Source: Mesorhizobium sp. LMG 17147 (GTDB lineage Bacteria; Pseudomonadota; Alphaproteobacteria; Rhizobiales; Rhizobiaceae). Taken from it: 36,754 bases of DNA. A model generated the notes under the pieces. That model saw nothing but the letters and a program-made list of their open reading frames with translations, searched no databases and was not told the DNA's origin. Made by a program: the position numbers and the translations under genes. This document shows positions 7,708-16,441 of this stretch, one piece after another (position 1 is the stretch's first letter; the number at the start of each line of letters is the position of its first letter). The DNA lies in NCBI RefSeq assembly GCF_024297145.1, contig NZ_JANCTC010000030.1:1-36754 (forward strand). The letters are read 5' to 3'.

Positions 7708-9023
7708 ACGACCGGCCATCGGAATGGGACAAATATCTCCTCGGGTCGGTTATGTTCGTATCGCTGCTGATCGGCGGGGGGACCGCAAGCGGCCTCTATA
7801 CCGACACGCTGATTGAAGTCGCGACGATTATCTCAGCAGCGGCCGTCCTTTCACAGCCGTTTGGCCAAAGGGTTCCCCAGACTGTTGTATGGCTGCTTGT
7901 CTTCGCCGTGGCATTGGTGGTTTTGCAAATCGTCCCGCTACCGGCCTCGATGCTCAACGGGTTGCGGCCAGAACTGTTGCTCGCGGATTCCTCGCTTGTT
8001 GGAGAAACCCGATTTCGATTCGTCAGCCTTGGCGTGGGACGCACGATCGAATGTCTGTTGTACTTAGTGGCAGCGGCAGCGTTTTTCTTGAGCGTGTTGC
8101 GTTTGCGAACCGAGCAGGTCCAGGCGCTTCTCCCGTTCTTTTTCATGGGCGTTATCTGCAATGGCTTGGCGGGAGCGATTCAATATTCGCTCTCTGACAA
8201 CGTCGCCATCGAGGGATTGTTGCCTTTTACGATCAATGCCGGGCTGTTCGCCAACCGGAACCATTTTGCGGCTTTGCTTTTTGTGTCCATTCCCTTCGTC
8301 GTCTACCATGGTCTGTTCCGCGGATATCTCTTGTCTGGACTGCTCGGGTTGGTCACGCTTTTGCTGCTTCTCCTGGCCGCCGGTTCGCGTGCCGGCGTCC
8401 TGATTGGGCTCGCGATTACCGTACTGTCCGTTGTCTTTCTTTCAGCGCGCTCAAGAATGAGCGGATGGAGCATCCTGTTAATTTTCATAGGGCTGTCAGC
8501 CTACACAATAGGCGCATGGACGACGATCGATGCTAGGGAGGTCGATTCGGCTTTCGGGCGAGGAGAATTTGCCCGTACCACTATTGATGGAATCAAGGAC
8601 AATTGGGCAACTGGTGTTGGGTTCGGCAATTTTCAAAAAGCCTATCAGATTTACGAAAAGGAGGGGATGATTTTCAAAATGTTCGTGAATCATGCCCACA
8701 ATGACTATCTGGAAATCGCCTTCGAGGGTGGAGTTCTCGCTATTCTGCTGATGGCATTTTATCTTGCGTTGCTTCTTGCTTCGTTTGCCAGAATCCGTCG
8801 AGATCCGCTTCAGAAAGCAGCGTTTCTCTCGGTTTCCTTTCTTCTCATCCATTCACTGGTTGACTATCCACTGCGAACCGCGGCGCTCGCAATGACATTT
8901 GCCTATTTGAACGCCATCATCTTTCACACCGGGTTTCCGGTACGATTGAATCGCAAGAGTGAGGTGATGGAGATTGATCACAATGGTGGAAAAATTTTTG
9001 TTCCCATCGAAGCTTCATCTTAG
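7704..9023 (+). CDS. Wzy / O-antigen-ligase-like membrane polymerase
   Basis: 439 residues, starting at a TTG (7704) that overlaps the previous stop, with GAGAG eleven bases before it. About ten to twelve hydrophobic helices are visible. The PF04932-type core includes a re-entrant loop region, FANRNHFAALL, the glycine/arginine patch AGSRAGVLIG, and the large periplasmic loop with TGVGFGNFQKAY and VNHAHNDYLEIAFEGG. The HNDYLE motif is typical of this family. It is predicted to polymerise lipid-linked repeat units in the periplasm. It is the last gene of the first EPS operon; no flippase is adjacent. Confidence 0.88.
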   Translation: MNDRPSEWDKYLLGSVMFVSLLIGGGTASGLYTDTLIEVATIISAAAVLSQPFGQRVPQTVVWLLVFAVALVVLQIVPLPASMLNGLRPELLLADSSLVGETRFRFVSLGVGRTIECLLYLVAAAAFFLSVLRLRTEQVQALLPFFFMGVICNGLAGAIQYSLSDNVAIEGLLPFTINAGLFANRNHFAALLFVSIPFVVYHGLFRGYLLSGLLGLVTLLLLLLAAGSRAGVLIGLAITVLSVVFLSARSRMSGWSILLIFIGLSAYTIGAWTTIDAREVDSAFGRGEFARTTIDGIKDNWATGVGFGNFQKAYQIYEKEGMIFKMFVNHAHNDYLEIAFEGGVLAILLMAFYLALLLASFARIRRDPLQKAAFLSVSFLLIHSLVDYPLRTAALAMTFAYLNAIIFHTGFPVRLNRKSEVMEIDHNGGKIFVPIEASS

Positions 9024-9348
9024 AAACCTTCGTGGCTATTGTGTACGTTGACGTAGGTGCTTGAGAGCCGGTCAGTCGGCCTCGTAGCCGTCCCCAAGGT
9101 TCTACGAAGCAAGATGATACTTCGTCGAAAAGCTACAGCGAAAAGCAGTTTTTCAGACGCAGGTCTCGACGCAGGGCATCCCCGGCGGCTGCAAGACATC
9201 CGAAAATGAGTGGCTCGACGGATTCCGCGGAAAAGGACAATCAAATGCCGGTGCCAAGGGGCATACGATCTCATTACCGTCGAGCCGGACACCGAGGTAC
9301 TATTCAGGTACCGACACTATTCGAGGGTGATTGCATGAGGGGAGCGGG
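9024..9348 (+). other. Intergenic region, no gene recognised
   Basis: 325 bases between the polymerase and rfbB. A minus-strand open frame spans most of it, but it is Arg-rich, lacks domains and is probably spurious. GGGGAG just before 9349 is the ribosome-binding site of rfbB. A small direct repeat (GGTAC...TATTC twice) lies at about 9295-9322. No clear terminator was seen after the polymerase. Confidence 0.4.
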
Positions 9349-10419
9349 ATGAACTTTCTGGTGACCGGCGGCGCCGGTTTCATTGGTTCTGCGGTCTGCC
9401 GACATTTATGCAGCAACCCGGTATATCGTGTGACCAATCTCGACAAGCTCACCTACGCGGGAAACCTAGCGTCGCTGCGAGCTATTGAGAACGCCCACAA
9501 TTATAAGTTCGAGCACGCCGACGTTTGTAACGCGAGGGCGGTTCTGGACATTCTAAATCGCGATGAGATCGACATTGTCATGCATCTGGCCGCCGAAAGC
9601 CATGTGGACCGGTCGATCGACCGGCCCGCTGCGTTTATCGAGACCAACATTGTTGGCACCTACCGAATGCTGAATTCGGCGCTGGAATATTGGAGCAGGC
9701 TCCCCGGCAAGAGAAAAAGCCGGTTCCGCTTCCACCACGTTTCGACCGACGAGGTGTTCGGCGATTTGCCGTTCGACAACAGTGTTTTTACTGAACAGAC
9801 GCCATACGCGCCATCCTCGCCGTACTCGGCTTCGAAGGCCGCATCCGATCATTTGGTGCGTGCCTGGCATAGAACTTACCGCCTCCCGGTCGTGCTTTCC
9901 AACTGCTCCAACAATTACGGTCCTCGGCAGTTTCCCGAAAAGCTGATCCCGCTCGTCATTTTGAACGCTCTCGACGAGAAGCCGCTGCCGGTGTACGGCG
10001 CCGGCAGTAACGTGCGCGATTGGCTCTTCGTCGAAGACCACGCCCGCGCCTTGTCCATAATCGCTACCCGAGGTGTAGTCGGCGAGAGCTACAATGTCGG
10101 TGGCGGCTCGGAACGCAGCAACATGGAGGTGGTCGAGGCAATCTGCAGCATTCTGGACGATAGACGGCCCCGTTCCGGGTCTCGGCGGTATCGCGATCTC
10201 ATCGCATTTGTCGCGGATCGCCCTGGCCACGACCGCCGTTATGCGATTGACGCTTCCAAGATACGGCTCGATCTGGGCTGGGCGCCGCGCGAGACATTCA
10301 CCAGCGGCCTCGCCAAAACGGTCGACTGGTACCTCCAGAACGAATGGTGGTGGGGGCCGATCCGCCGCGACCACTATACAGGCGAGCGGCTTGGCGAGGC
10401 GCGCGTGGGTGCCGTGTGA
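9349..10419 (+). CDS. rfbB: dTDP-glucose 4,6-dehydratase
   Basis: 356 residues from the ATG at 9349, preceded by GGGGAG; an upstream start would add only six residues. It is an extended short-chain dehydrogenase: NAD-binding TGGAGFIG at residues 6-13, the dehydratase triad residues T133-D134-E135 in VSTDEVFGDL, and catalytic Y159 and K163 in YSASKAASDH. Further family motifs are NNYGPRQFPEKLIP, YGAGSNVRDWLFVEDHA and the C-terminal DRPGHDRRYAIDASKI. It converts dTDP-glucose to dTDP-4-keto-6-deoxyglucose, the precursor of rhamnose and other deoxysugars. The partner genes rfbA, rfbC and rfbD are not in the window, so it either works with distant genes or feeds another dTDP-sugar route. Confidence 0.93.
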   Translation: MNFLVTGGAGFIGSAVCRHLCSNPVYRVTNLDKLTYAGNLASLRAIENAHNYKFEHADVCNARAVLDILNRDEIDIVMHLAAESHVDRSIDRPAAFIETNIVGTYRMLNSALEYWSRLPGKRKSRFRFHHVSTDEVFGDLPFDNSVFTEQTPYAPSSPYSASKAASDHLVRAWHRTYRLPVVLSNCSNNYGPRQFPEKLIPLVILNALDEKPLPVYGAGSNVRDWLFVEDHARALSIIATRGVVGESYNVGGGSERSNMEVVEAICSILDDRRPRSGSRRYRDLIAFVADRPGHDRRYAIDASKIRLDLGWAPRETFTSGLAKTVDWYLQNEWWWGPIRRDHYTGERLGEARVGAV

Positions 10420-10953
10420 GGCTTGTGTCACCACGCGAGACCAGGTAGTTAATAGCTCGGTCGAGCGTGCCTATTTGACCCAGCTTCGAGAGATCACTGT
10501 AGTCGGCCGGCCTCAGCTCAATCCGGCGAGGCCGGAATCATTCCTCCCGCGCTCGCAGCCACTCGATCTGCTCGTTTCCGCCGCGAGCTGCACCGCCTCG
10601 CCAAGGCCAAAGAGGAACCGGACCTTGCCTTCGAGGTCAAATGGCGCGCTGGCAGCCAAGGTTTCGAAAACGACATGTAGCGTTTCCACGGCCCAGGCAA
10701 TATTTTCCTGCCGCTCCAAAGCGGATGTGGTCGCTGAGCCGAAATTTCCAGAATGGGCCTGCTGCACGGAAAATTCATTCCCGAACCAGTCGGCCGCAGG
10801 CGTGTCTTGCATTGTTCTGGGGAGGAACGATCTGCTAGAAGGCCTGCACGAGAATAGATTATCCAGAAGTGCAGCTTGAATCGGGCGGCTGAAGATCGCG
10901 CCCGTTGATGATACAGGCCCTTCTGTGGATGGAATGTGAGAAGTTTATAGTCT
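10420..10953. other. Intergenic region with one unrecognised minus-strand open frame
   Basis: 534 bases between rfbB and cysD. The best open frame is on the minus strand, 10513-10812 (99 residues). It contains ordinary-looking protein text (LERQENIAWAVETLHVVFET, FDLEGKVRFLFGLGEAVQLA) but no family I recognise. It could be a small hypothetical gene or a remnant. GTGAGAAG at 10935-10942 is a possible ribosome-binding region for cysD. Confidence 0.3.
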
Positions 10954-11859
10954 ATGAACATCGCGCTTACGCACCTTCAGCGGCTCGAGGCCGAATCCAT
11001 CCATATTTTTCGCGAAGTGGCCGCGGCTTTTGCCAAGCCGGTCATGCTCTATTCGGTCGGCAAGGATTCGTCCGTGCTCATGCACCTGGCTATGAAGGCA
11101 TTCTATCCGGCCAAGCCGCCGTTTCCCTTTCTCCATGTCGATACGACCTGGAAATTCCGTGAGATGATCGCCTTTCGCGACCAGATGCAGCAAAAGCTCG
11201 GCTTCGACCTCCTGGTCCATGTCAATGAAGACGGCGTGCGCGACAACATCAACCCGTTCGACCACGGCTCCAACACGCATACGCATGTGATGAAGACGGT
11301 TGCTCTTCGGCAGGCGCTTGACAAATACGGGTTTGACGCAGCCTTTGGCGGCGCCCGTCGCGACGAGGAGAAGTCGCGCGCCAAGGAGCGCATCTTCTCC
11401 TTCCGCAACGCCCAGCACGTCTGGGATCCGAAGAACCAGCGGCCGGAGATGTGGAAGATATTCAACACCCGCATCGCTGCCGGTGAATCGATCCGGGTGT
11501 TCCCGTTGTCGAATTGGACCGAGCTCGACATCTGGCAGTACATTCTCCAGGAAGACATCCCGATCGTGCCGCTGTATCTGGCCAAGGAGCGGCCGATCGT
11601 CGAACGCGACGGCATGCTTATCCTGAGGGACGACGAGCGCATGCAGCTGCGGCCCGGCGAAACAGTGGAGAACCGGATGGTGCGATTCCGCACGCTCGGC
11701 TGCTATCCGCTGACCGGCGCGATAGACTCGGATGCCGACACTCTGGAGGCGATAGTTGGCGAAATGCTCACCGCGCGCACGTCCGAGCGGCAAGGTCGCC
11801 TGATCGACCGCGACGAAGCCGGCTCGATGGAAAAGAAGAAGCGCGAGGGGTATTTCTGA
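10954..11859 (+). CDS. cysD: Sulfate adenylyltransferase small subunit (ATP-sulfurylase, PP-loop)
   Basis: 301 residues, the normal length for CysD/NodP. The PP-loop SVGKDSSVLMHL begins at residue 34. Further family landmarks are FPFLHVDTTWKFREMI, GFDAAFGGARRDEEKSRAKE, FPLSNWTELDIWQYI and the C-terminal KKKREGYF. With the CysN GTPase encoded next, it makes adenosine 5'-phosphosulfate (APS) from ATP and sulfate. The stop at 11857-11859 is two bases before the next start, so the genes form an operon. In rhizobia such genes serve either cysteine synthesis or sulfation of Nod factors, lipopolysaccharide or EPS; no reductive-branch gene is nearby. Confidence 0.96.
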   Translation: MNIALTHLQRLEAESIHIFREVAAAFAKPVMLYSVGKDSSVLMHLAMKAFYPAKPPFPFLHVDTTWKFREMIAFRDQMQQKLGFDLLVHVNEDGVRDNINPFDHGSNTHTHVMKTVALRQALDKYGFDAAFGGARRDEEKSRAKERIFSFRNAQHVWDPKNQRPEMWKIFNTRIAAGESIRVFPLSNWTELDIWQYILQEDIPIVPLYLAKERPIVERDGMLILRDDERMQLRPGETVENRMVRFRTLGCYPLTGAIDSDADTLEAIVGEMLTARTSERQGRLIDRDEAGSMEKKKREGYF

Positions 11860-11861
11860 GC

Positions 11862-13799
11862 ATGCGCCACATCATGGCCAAGAGCCTCGCCCCAACCGAC
11901 GCGGTCCGCGACTATCTGGCGGCACAGGAACGAAAGTCGCTGCTGCGCTTCCTGACCTGCGGCTCGGTCGACGACGGCAAGTCGACGCTTATCGGGCGCC
12001 TGCTTTCCGACACCAAGCAGATTTTCGAGGACCAGCTGGCCACGCTCGAGCGCGATTCGCGCAAGCACGGCACCACCGGCGACGATATCGATTTCGCGCT
12101 GCTGGTCGACGGCCTCGAGGCCGAGCGCGAGCAAGGCATTACCATCGACGTCGCCTATCGCTTCTTCGCCACGCCGAAGCGCAAGTTCATCGTCGCCGAC
12201 ACGCCCGGCCACGAACAATACACGCGTAACATGGCGACGGGTGCATCGACGGCGGATCTCGCCATCGTGCTGATCGACGCCCGCCAGGGCGTACTGCGCC
12301 AGACAAGGCGGCATTCGATCATTGCCTCGCTGCTTGGCATCCGCCACATCGTGCTCGCCGTCAACAAAATCGATCTTGTCGGCTTCGACGAGGCGGTGTT
12401 TAAACGGATCGTCGCGGATTACGGGCAGTTCTCACGTGAGCTCGGCTTCCAGACGATCGTGCCGATTCCTATGTCGGCCCGTTATGGCGACAACGTTACC
12501 GTCCGTTCCGATAGGACGGACTGGTATTCCGGCCCGACGCTGATCGAACATCTCGAAACCGTCTCGGTCGACGAGGCCGCGGTCGAATTGCCATTCCGCT
12601 TTCCCGTCCAATATGTGAACCGTCCCAATCTCGATTTCCGCGGCTTCGCCGGCACCATAGCTTCCGGATCGGTTGCACCGGGCGACGAGGTGGTCGTCGC
12701 GAAATCCGGCAAGTCCTCCCGTGTCAGGCGTATCGTCTCGCATGGCGGCGATCTTCAGCAGGCTATTGCCGGCCAGGCCATCACCCTTGTCCTCGACGAC
12801 GAGGTCGAGGTCTCGCGCGGCAATATGCTGGTATCGCCGGCGGCGCGGCCGCAGGTCGCCGACCAGTTCGCCGCCAACATCGTCTGGTTCGACGAACATG
12901 CGCTGCTGCCCGGCCGCTCTTACATCCTGCGCACCGAAACCGACCAGACCAGCGCCACCGTCACCGACCTGAAATACCGCGTCAACGTCAACGACTTCGC
13001 CCATGAGGCGGCCAAGTCGCTTGAAATGAACGAGGTCGGCATCTGCAACATCTCGACGCGGTCACCGATCGCCTTCGATCCGTTTGCCGAAAACCGCACC
13101 ACCGGCGCCTTCATCCTGATCGACCGCATCACCAATGCTACGGTCGGCGCCGGCATGATCCTGCATTCGCTGCGACGCGCCGAAAACATCCACTGGCAGT
13201 CGCTTGATGTCGGCAAGCGCGGCCGCGCCGATATGAAGAACCAGCGGCCGGCCGTGTTCTGGTTCACCGGGCTTTCGGGCTCGGGCAAGTCGACCATCGC
13301 CAATCTGTTCGAAAAGAAGCTGTTCGCCACCGGCCGTCATACCTACATTCTGGATGGCGACAATGTGCGTCACGGCCTCAACCGCGATCTAGGCTTCACC
13401 GACGCCGATCGTGTCGAGAACATTCGCCGCGTCGCCGAAGTGGCGCGCCTGATGGCCGACGCCGGGCTGATCGTCATCGTGTCGTTCATTTCGCCGTTCA
13501 GCGCAGAGCGGCGCATGGCGCGCGAATTGATGGCCGATGGCGAATTCGTCGAGGTGTTTGTCGACACACCTTTCGAGGAATGTGCCAGGCGCGATCCGAA
13601 GGGCCTCTATGCGCGGGCGTTGAACGGCGAGATCAAGAATTTCACCGGCGTCGATTCACCGTATGAGGTGCCGGAAAAACCCGAAATCCATCTCAAGACA
13701 CTCGGCAAATCGGCCGAGGAGATGGTGGAGGCCCTGGAACACTGGCTGATCGAGCGCGACATTGCCGAAGACCAATATGACAGCGGCGGCGGTATCTGA
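11862..13799 (+). CDS. cysNC: Sulfate adenylyltransferase large subunit fused to APS kinase (CysN-CysC, NodQ-like)
   Basis: 645 residues from the ATG at 11862. Residues about 25-445 are a translation-factor-type GTPase: G1 CGSVDDGKST (33-42), the switch region EREQGITIDVAYRFF, DTPGHEQYTRNMATGAS, and NKIDLV. Residues about 455-640 are APS kinase, with P-loop FTGLSGSGKST (about 468-478), LDGDNVRHGLNRDLGF, ISPFSAERRMAR and the ending GVDSPYEVPEKPEIHL. The fusion makes APS and phosphorylates it to PAPS, the universal sulfate donor. Both P-loops look intact. The 3' end overlaps cysQ by 23 bases. Confidence 0.96.
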   Translation: MRHIMAKSLAPTDAVRDYLAAQERKSLLRFLTCGSVDDGKSTLIGRLLSDTKQIFEDQLATLERDSRKHGTTGDDIDFALLVDGLEAEREQGITIDVAYRFFATPKRKFIVADTPGHEQYTRNMATGASTADLAIVLIDARQGVLRQTRRHSIIASLLGIRHIVLAVNKIDLVGFDEAVFKRIVADYGQFSRELGFQTIVPIPMSARYGDNVTVRSDRTDWYSGPTLIEHLETVSVDEAAVELPFRFPVQYVNRPNLDFRGFAGTIASGSVAPGDEVVVAKSGKSSRVRRIVSHGGDLQQAIAGQAITLVLDDEVEVSRGNMLVSPAARPQVADQFAANIVWFDEHALLPGRSYILRTETDQTSATVTDLKYRVNVNDFAHEAAKSLEMNEVGICNISTRSPIAFDPFAENRTTGAFILIDRITNATVGAGMILHSLRRAENIHWQSLDVGKRGRADMKNQRPAVFWFTGLSGSGKSTIANLFEKKLFATGRHTYILDGDNVRHGLNRDLGFTDADRVENIRRVAEVARLMADAGLIVIVSFISPFSAERRMARELMADGEFVEVFVDTPFEECARRDPKGLYARALNGEIKNFTGVDSPYEVPEKPEIHLKTLGKSAEEMVEALEHWLIERDIAEDQYDSGGGI

Positions 13800-14598
13800 C
13801 GACGAAGCGATGCTCGCCGTCTTCGAGCACCTTGCCTTGGCGGCGGGGCGCGAGGTGATGCGCGTCTTTCGTGCCGGCTGTGCGGTCGACAGCAAGTTGG
13901 ACAGTTCGCCGGTGACGGAGGCTGACCGCGAGAGCGAGAAGATCATTCTTGCCGGGCTGCGCGCCGCATTTCCAAAGATTCCATGCGTGGCCGAGGAGGA
14001 AGCCTCTGCCGGCATTATGGCGCCGGATCTCGGCGACGCCTTCTTCCTCATCGATCCGCTCGACGGCACCAAGGAGTTCGTCAACCGGCGGACCGATTTC
14101 ACTGTCAACATCGCGCTGGTTCGCCATGGGGTCCCGGAGATTGGCGTTGTCTTCGCGCCTTGCACCGGCCGCTTTTTTTCAGGCCGGCCGGGCAAAGCGG
14201 AAGCGATTGAGATCAATGACGACTACGAGATCGTCGATCGTAAGTCGATTTCGGCGAGGGCCGGTATGGTGCCGCTGACCGTCGTTGCCAGCCGCTCCCA
14301 CAACACCCCGGAAACCGACGCTTATATCCGCGCGCTTGGCGCCTCCGAGATCGTCTCGATCGGCTCGTCGCTGAAATTCTGCCTCGTCGCCGGCGCCGAG
14401 GCAGACGTCTATCCACGCTTCGGCCGCACCATGGAATGGGATACTGCCGCGGGTGATGCGGTGCTACGCGCTGCCGGCGGCATGACGCGCACTCTGGATG
14501 GTGCGCCGCTCACCTACGGCAAGCGCAGCCAGAGTGACGACGAGGATTTCGCCAACCCGCATTTTATCGCCAGCGGCAAGGCTGTTGGATCTGGCTAG
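13777..14598 (+). CDS. cysQ: 3'(2'),5'-bisphosphate nucleotidase
   Basis: 273 residues from the ATG at 13777, inside the end of cysNC; a TTG at 13762 is a less likely start. It is an inositol-monophosphatase-fold, magnesium-dependent phosphatase: metal ligands in VAEEEASAG and LIDPLDGTKEFVNRRTDF, and the C-terminal WDTAAGDAVLRAAGG. It hydrolyses PAP (and PAPS), removing the by-product of sulfotransferases or PAPS reductase. Its place in the cysD-cysNC operon indicates a dedicated PAPS cycle. A decayed second copy lies at 15708-16430. Confidence 0.95.
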   Translation: MTAAAVSDDEAMLAVFEHLALAAGREVMRVFRAGCAVDSKLDSSPVTEADRESEKIILAGLRAAFPKIPCVAEEEASAGIMAPDLGDAFFLIDPLDGTKEFVNRRTDFTVNIALVRHGVPEIGVVFAPCTGRFFSGRPGKAEAIEINDDYEIVDRKSISARAGMVPLTVVASRSHNTPETDAYIRALGASEIVSIGSSLKFCLVAGAEADVYPRFGRTMEWDTAAGDAVLRAAGGMTRTLDGAPLTYGKRSQSDDEDFANPHFIASGKAVGSG

Positions 14599-14755
14599 AC
14601 GACGATTGCGCAGTTCCAGATCCGTACGAAAGTGCGGGTGTTGCAAGTGACCTTAGGTGCGGCTCGAGGTCTATAAACACAGCGTTACAACAACCTAGTC
14701 TAAAGTTGGATCGGCGTGGCCGATTCGCTTCGTGTCCGGTCGATGCTGCGGGGCC

Positions 14756-14792
14756 TTCACATGGTGTATCCAAATTGCTATATACCGATATA
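14756..14792 (+). promoter_or_regulatory. Candidate vapBC promoter and overlapping operator
   Basis: TTCACA (14756-14761), a 17-base spacer and TATATA (14779-14784) resemble a sigma-70-type promoter about 25-60 bases before vapB. Overlapping the -10 is an imperfect palindrome TATACCGATATA (14781-14792), and a related CTATAC follows near 14802. Toxin-antitoxin operons are usually repressed by their own complex at such sites; binding here is inferred. Confidence 0.45.
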
Positions 14793-14816
14793 CTTGAACG
14801 GCTATACGAGCGAGTG

Positions 14817-15062
14817 ATGGCGTTCCACATCAAGAATCCCGAGACCGACGCGCTGGCCCGCCGGGTCGCCGCGCTTAAGAGGACTGGTCTGACAGAGGCC
14901 GTCCATGCCGCGCTTAAGCATGAGCTTGAGCGCGAACAGGCTAGACCGTCCCTGGTGGAGATCGGCGTCAGGTTCTGCCGTGATCTGCGAGCCCGGGGCA
15001 AGCCTGATCACGGCAGGCCCGCCGACAAGGCGTTTCGCGACAGCCTGTACGAGAATGACTGA
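14817..15062 (+). CDS. vapB: Type II antitoxin, VapB family (Rv0623-like)
   Basis: 81 residues from the ATG at 14817. The N-terminal part (MAFHIKNPETDALARRVAAL) and the helix TGLTEAVHAALKHELERE match the PSK/VapB-like antitoxin family (PF07704), whose N-terminal ribbon-helix-helix binds DNA. The rest (RFCRDLRARGKPD, ending FRDSLYEND) would wrap the toxin. The stop overlaps the toxin start by one base (TGATG), the usual arrangement that couples synthesis. Upstream in-frame codons exist but are not conserved-looking. Confidence 0.85.
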   Translation: MAFHIKNPETDALARRVAALKRTGLTEAVHAALKHELEREQARPSLVEIGVRFCRDLRARGKPDHGRPADKAFRDSLYEND

Positions 15063-15457
15063 TGTTCATCGATGCCTCGGCACTGACGGCGCTGATGACC
15101 AACGAGGATGATGCGCGCGAACTCCTTGCACGCATGCAGCAGACCAGAAAGCGGCTAACCTCGCCCCTTGCGGTATGGGAGGCTGCAATCGCGGTCGCGA
15201 GAGTCTTGGACTTGGCAATCAGCGAGGCGGCGGAGGCCGTGGAAAGCTATCTCTCGTTGATGGAGATTGACATGGTCGCGGTGCCGCCGAACACGGCTCG
15301 ACTCGCGCTTGACGCTTTCGACCGCTTCGGCAAGGGCCGGCACCCGGCGCGGCTGAACGTTGGTGACTGCTTCGCCTATGCTTGTGCCCGACATTTTAAC
15401 CAGCCATTAATGTTCAAAGGCGCCGACTTTCCGCAGACCGACATCGAGGCTGCGTGA
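15062..15457 (+). CDS. vapC: Type II toxin, VapC PIN-domain ribonuclease
   Basis: 131 residues with the PIN-domain layout: D4 in MFIDASAL, E40 in AVWEA, D102 in VGDCFAYA and D122 in GADFPQTDI. These four acidic residues bind the metal used for RNA cleavage, and all are present, so the toxin looks active. VapC toxins cut specific tRNAs or rRNA; the target cannot be read from the sequence. The pair sits between an intact cysQ and a decayed cysQ copy. Confidence 0.9.
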   Translation: MFIDASALTALMTNEDDARELLARMQQTRKRLTSPLAVWEAAIAVARVLDLAISEAAEAVESYLSLMEIDMVAVPPNTARLALDAFDRFGKGRHPARLNVGDCFAYACARHFNQPLMFKGADFPQTDIEAA

Positions 15458-15707
15458 GTGCCACAGTTTCGCGGCGCAGGGCGCAAGCGTCGCTTACCGG
15501 CTTGTCGCGCTCCCAATCAGTGCGACGGTCTAGCCGGCTGTCACGGAACAAAAGTAGGTTGCCCGTTCCACGGTCCCACATTGCATCACGTTCAAGAACC
15601 TAGATGCGGCGGGCTTGCTTCGGATGGTTAAGGCCAGAAGCGCCTCCGAAAGTCGTTTCTTCGCCCGCTCGACTCCGTTCTCGTCGATTGCCTCAACATC
15701 GAGGAAG
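15458..15707. other. Junction region between vapC and the cysQ pseudogene
   Basis: No gene is assigned. A minus-strand open frame (15530-15742) contains protein-like text (ARIFLDVEAIDENGVERAKK) of unknown family and runs into the cysQ-like sequence. Homology to cysQ starts abruptly near 15708, so this is foreign sequence joined to a truncated gene. Confidence 0.35.
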
Positions 15708-16430
15708 ATGCGCGCGCCTTTCGTGCCGGCTGTGCCGTCCACAGTAAGTCAGACAGTTCGCCAGTGACGGAGGTGGATCGAGAGAGCGAGAAGATCATCC
15801 TTGCCGGGGTTGCGTACCGCATTTTCCGAAATTCCTTGATTCCTTGCGTGGCCGAGGGAGAATCTTCGGCCGGCACCGCGGCACCCGATCTCGGCGACGC
15901 CTTTTTCCTGATGGATCCGCTGGACGGCACCAAGGAGTTCGTCAACCGCAGGACCGATTTCACAGTCAACATCGCTCTGGTTCGTCATGGTGTGCCCGAG
16001 ATCGGCGTCGTTTTCGCGACCGGCCGCTTCTTTTCCGGCCGGCCGGGCAAAGGAAGCGATCGAGATCAATGACGGACGGTCAGCGGCACCATACCGGACC
16101 CTTGCCGAAATCCGCTGGCGATCGACGATCTCGTAGTTGCCAGCCGGTCACAACGCGCCGGAAACCGACGCCTATATCCGCGCGCTTGGCGCTGCCGAGA
16201 TCGTCTCGGTCGGCTCCTCGCTGAAATTCTGCCTTGTCGCCGGCGCCGAGGCGGATGTCTATCCGCGCTTTGGTCGTACCATGGAGTGGGATACAGCCGC
16301 CGGCGATGCAGTGCTGCGCGCCGCCGGCGGCACGCACGCTCGACGGCGAGCCGCTCACCTACGGGAAGCGAACCAGAGTGACGACGAGGATTTCGCCAAC
16401 CCGCATTCATCGCTAGCGGCAAGGCTGCCA
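15708..16430 (+). pseudogene. Decayed, 5'-truncated second copy of cysQ
   Basis: From 15708 the DNA closely parallels cysQ from about 13858 onward, lacking roughly its first 27 codons. Recognisable pieces are DPLDGTKEFVNRRTDFTVNI (15917 onward) and AEADVYPRFGRTMEWDTAAG (16245 onward). Disruptions include a 6-base deletion near 16017, a 2-base deletion near 16050, an 8-base tandem duplication at 15831-15846, an inverted block at 16075-16137 and frameshifts near 16330. No continuous frame remains. It is diverged from the intact copy throughout, so the duplication is not recent; it may instead have come from a relative. Confidence 0.9.
16075..16137. other. 63-bp inverted segment inside the cysQ pseudogene
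   Basis: This block matches the reverse complement of 14221-14283 in intact cysQ. The first 23 bases and the last 19 are identical after inversion, with a handful of changes between. The flanks on both sides (GATCAATGAC on the left, TTGCCAGCCG on the right) keep the normal orientation. In the intact gene the block is bounded by a 5-base inverted repeat, ACGAC (14219-14223) and GTCGT (14281-14285). Confidence 0.9.
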
Positions 16431-16441
16431 CGACCACTTAG

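Noticed and set aside
9020..9292. 90-residue minus-strand frame after the first polymerase
   Set aside because: It is Arg-rich, without motifs, overlaps the polymerase stop and has no convincing start signal.
9553..10434. 293-residue minus-strand open frame opposite rfbB
   Set aside because: rfbB on the plus strand has all catalytic motifs; the reverse frame has none.
10945..11793. 282-residue minus-strand open frame opposite cysD
   Set aside because: It is antisense to a strongly recognised cysD and has no domain; long antisense frames are common in GC-rich genes.
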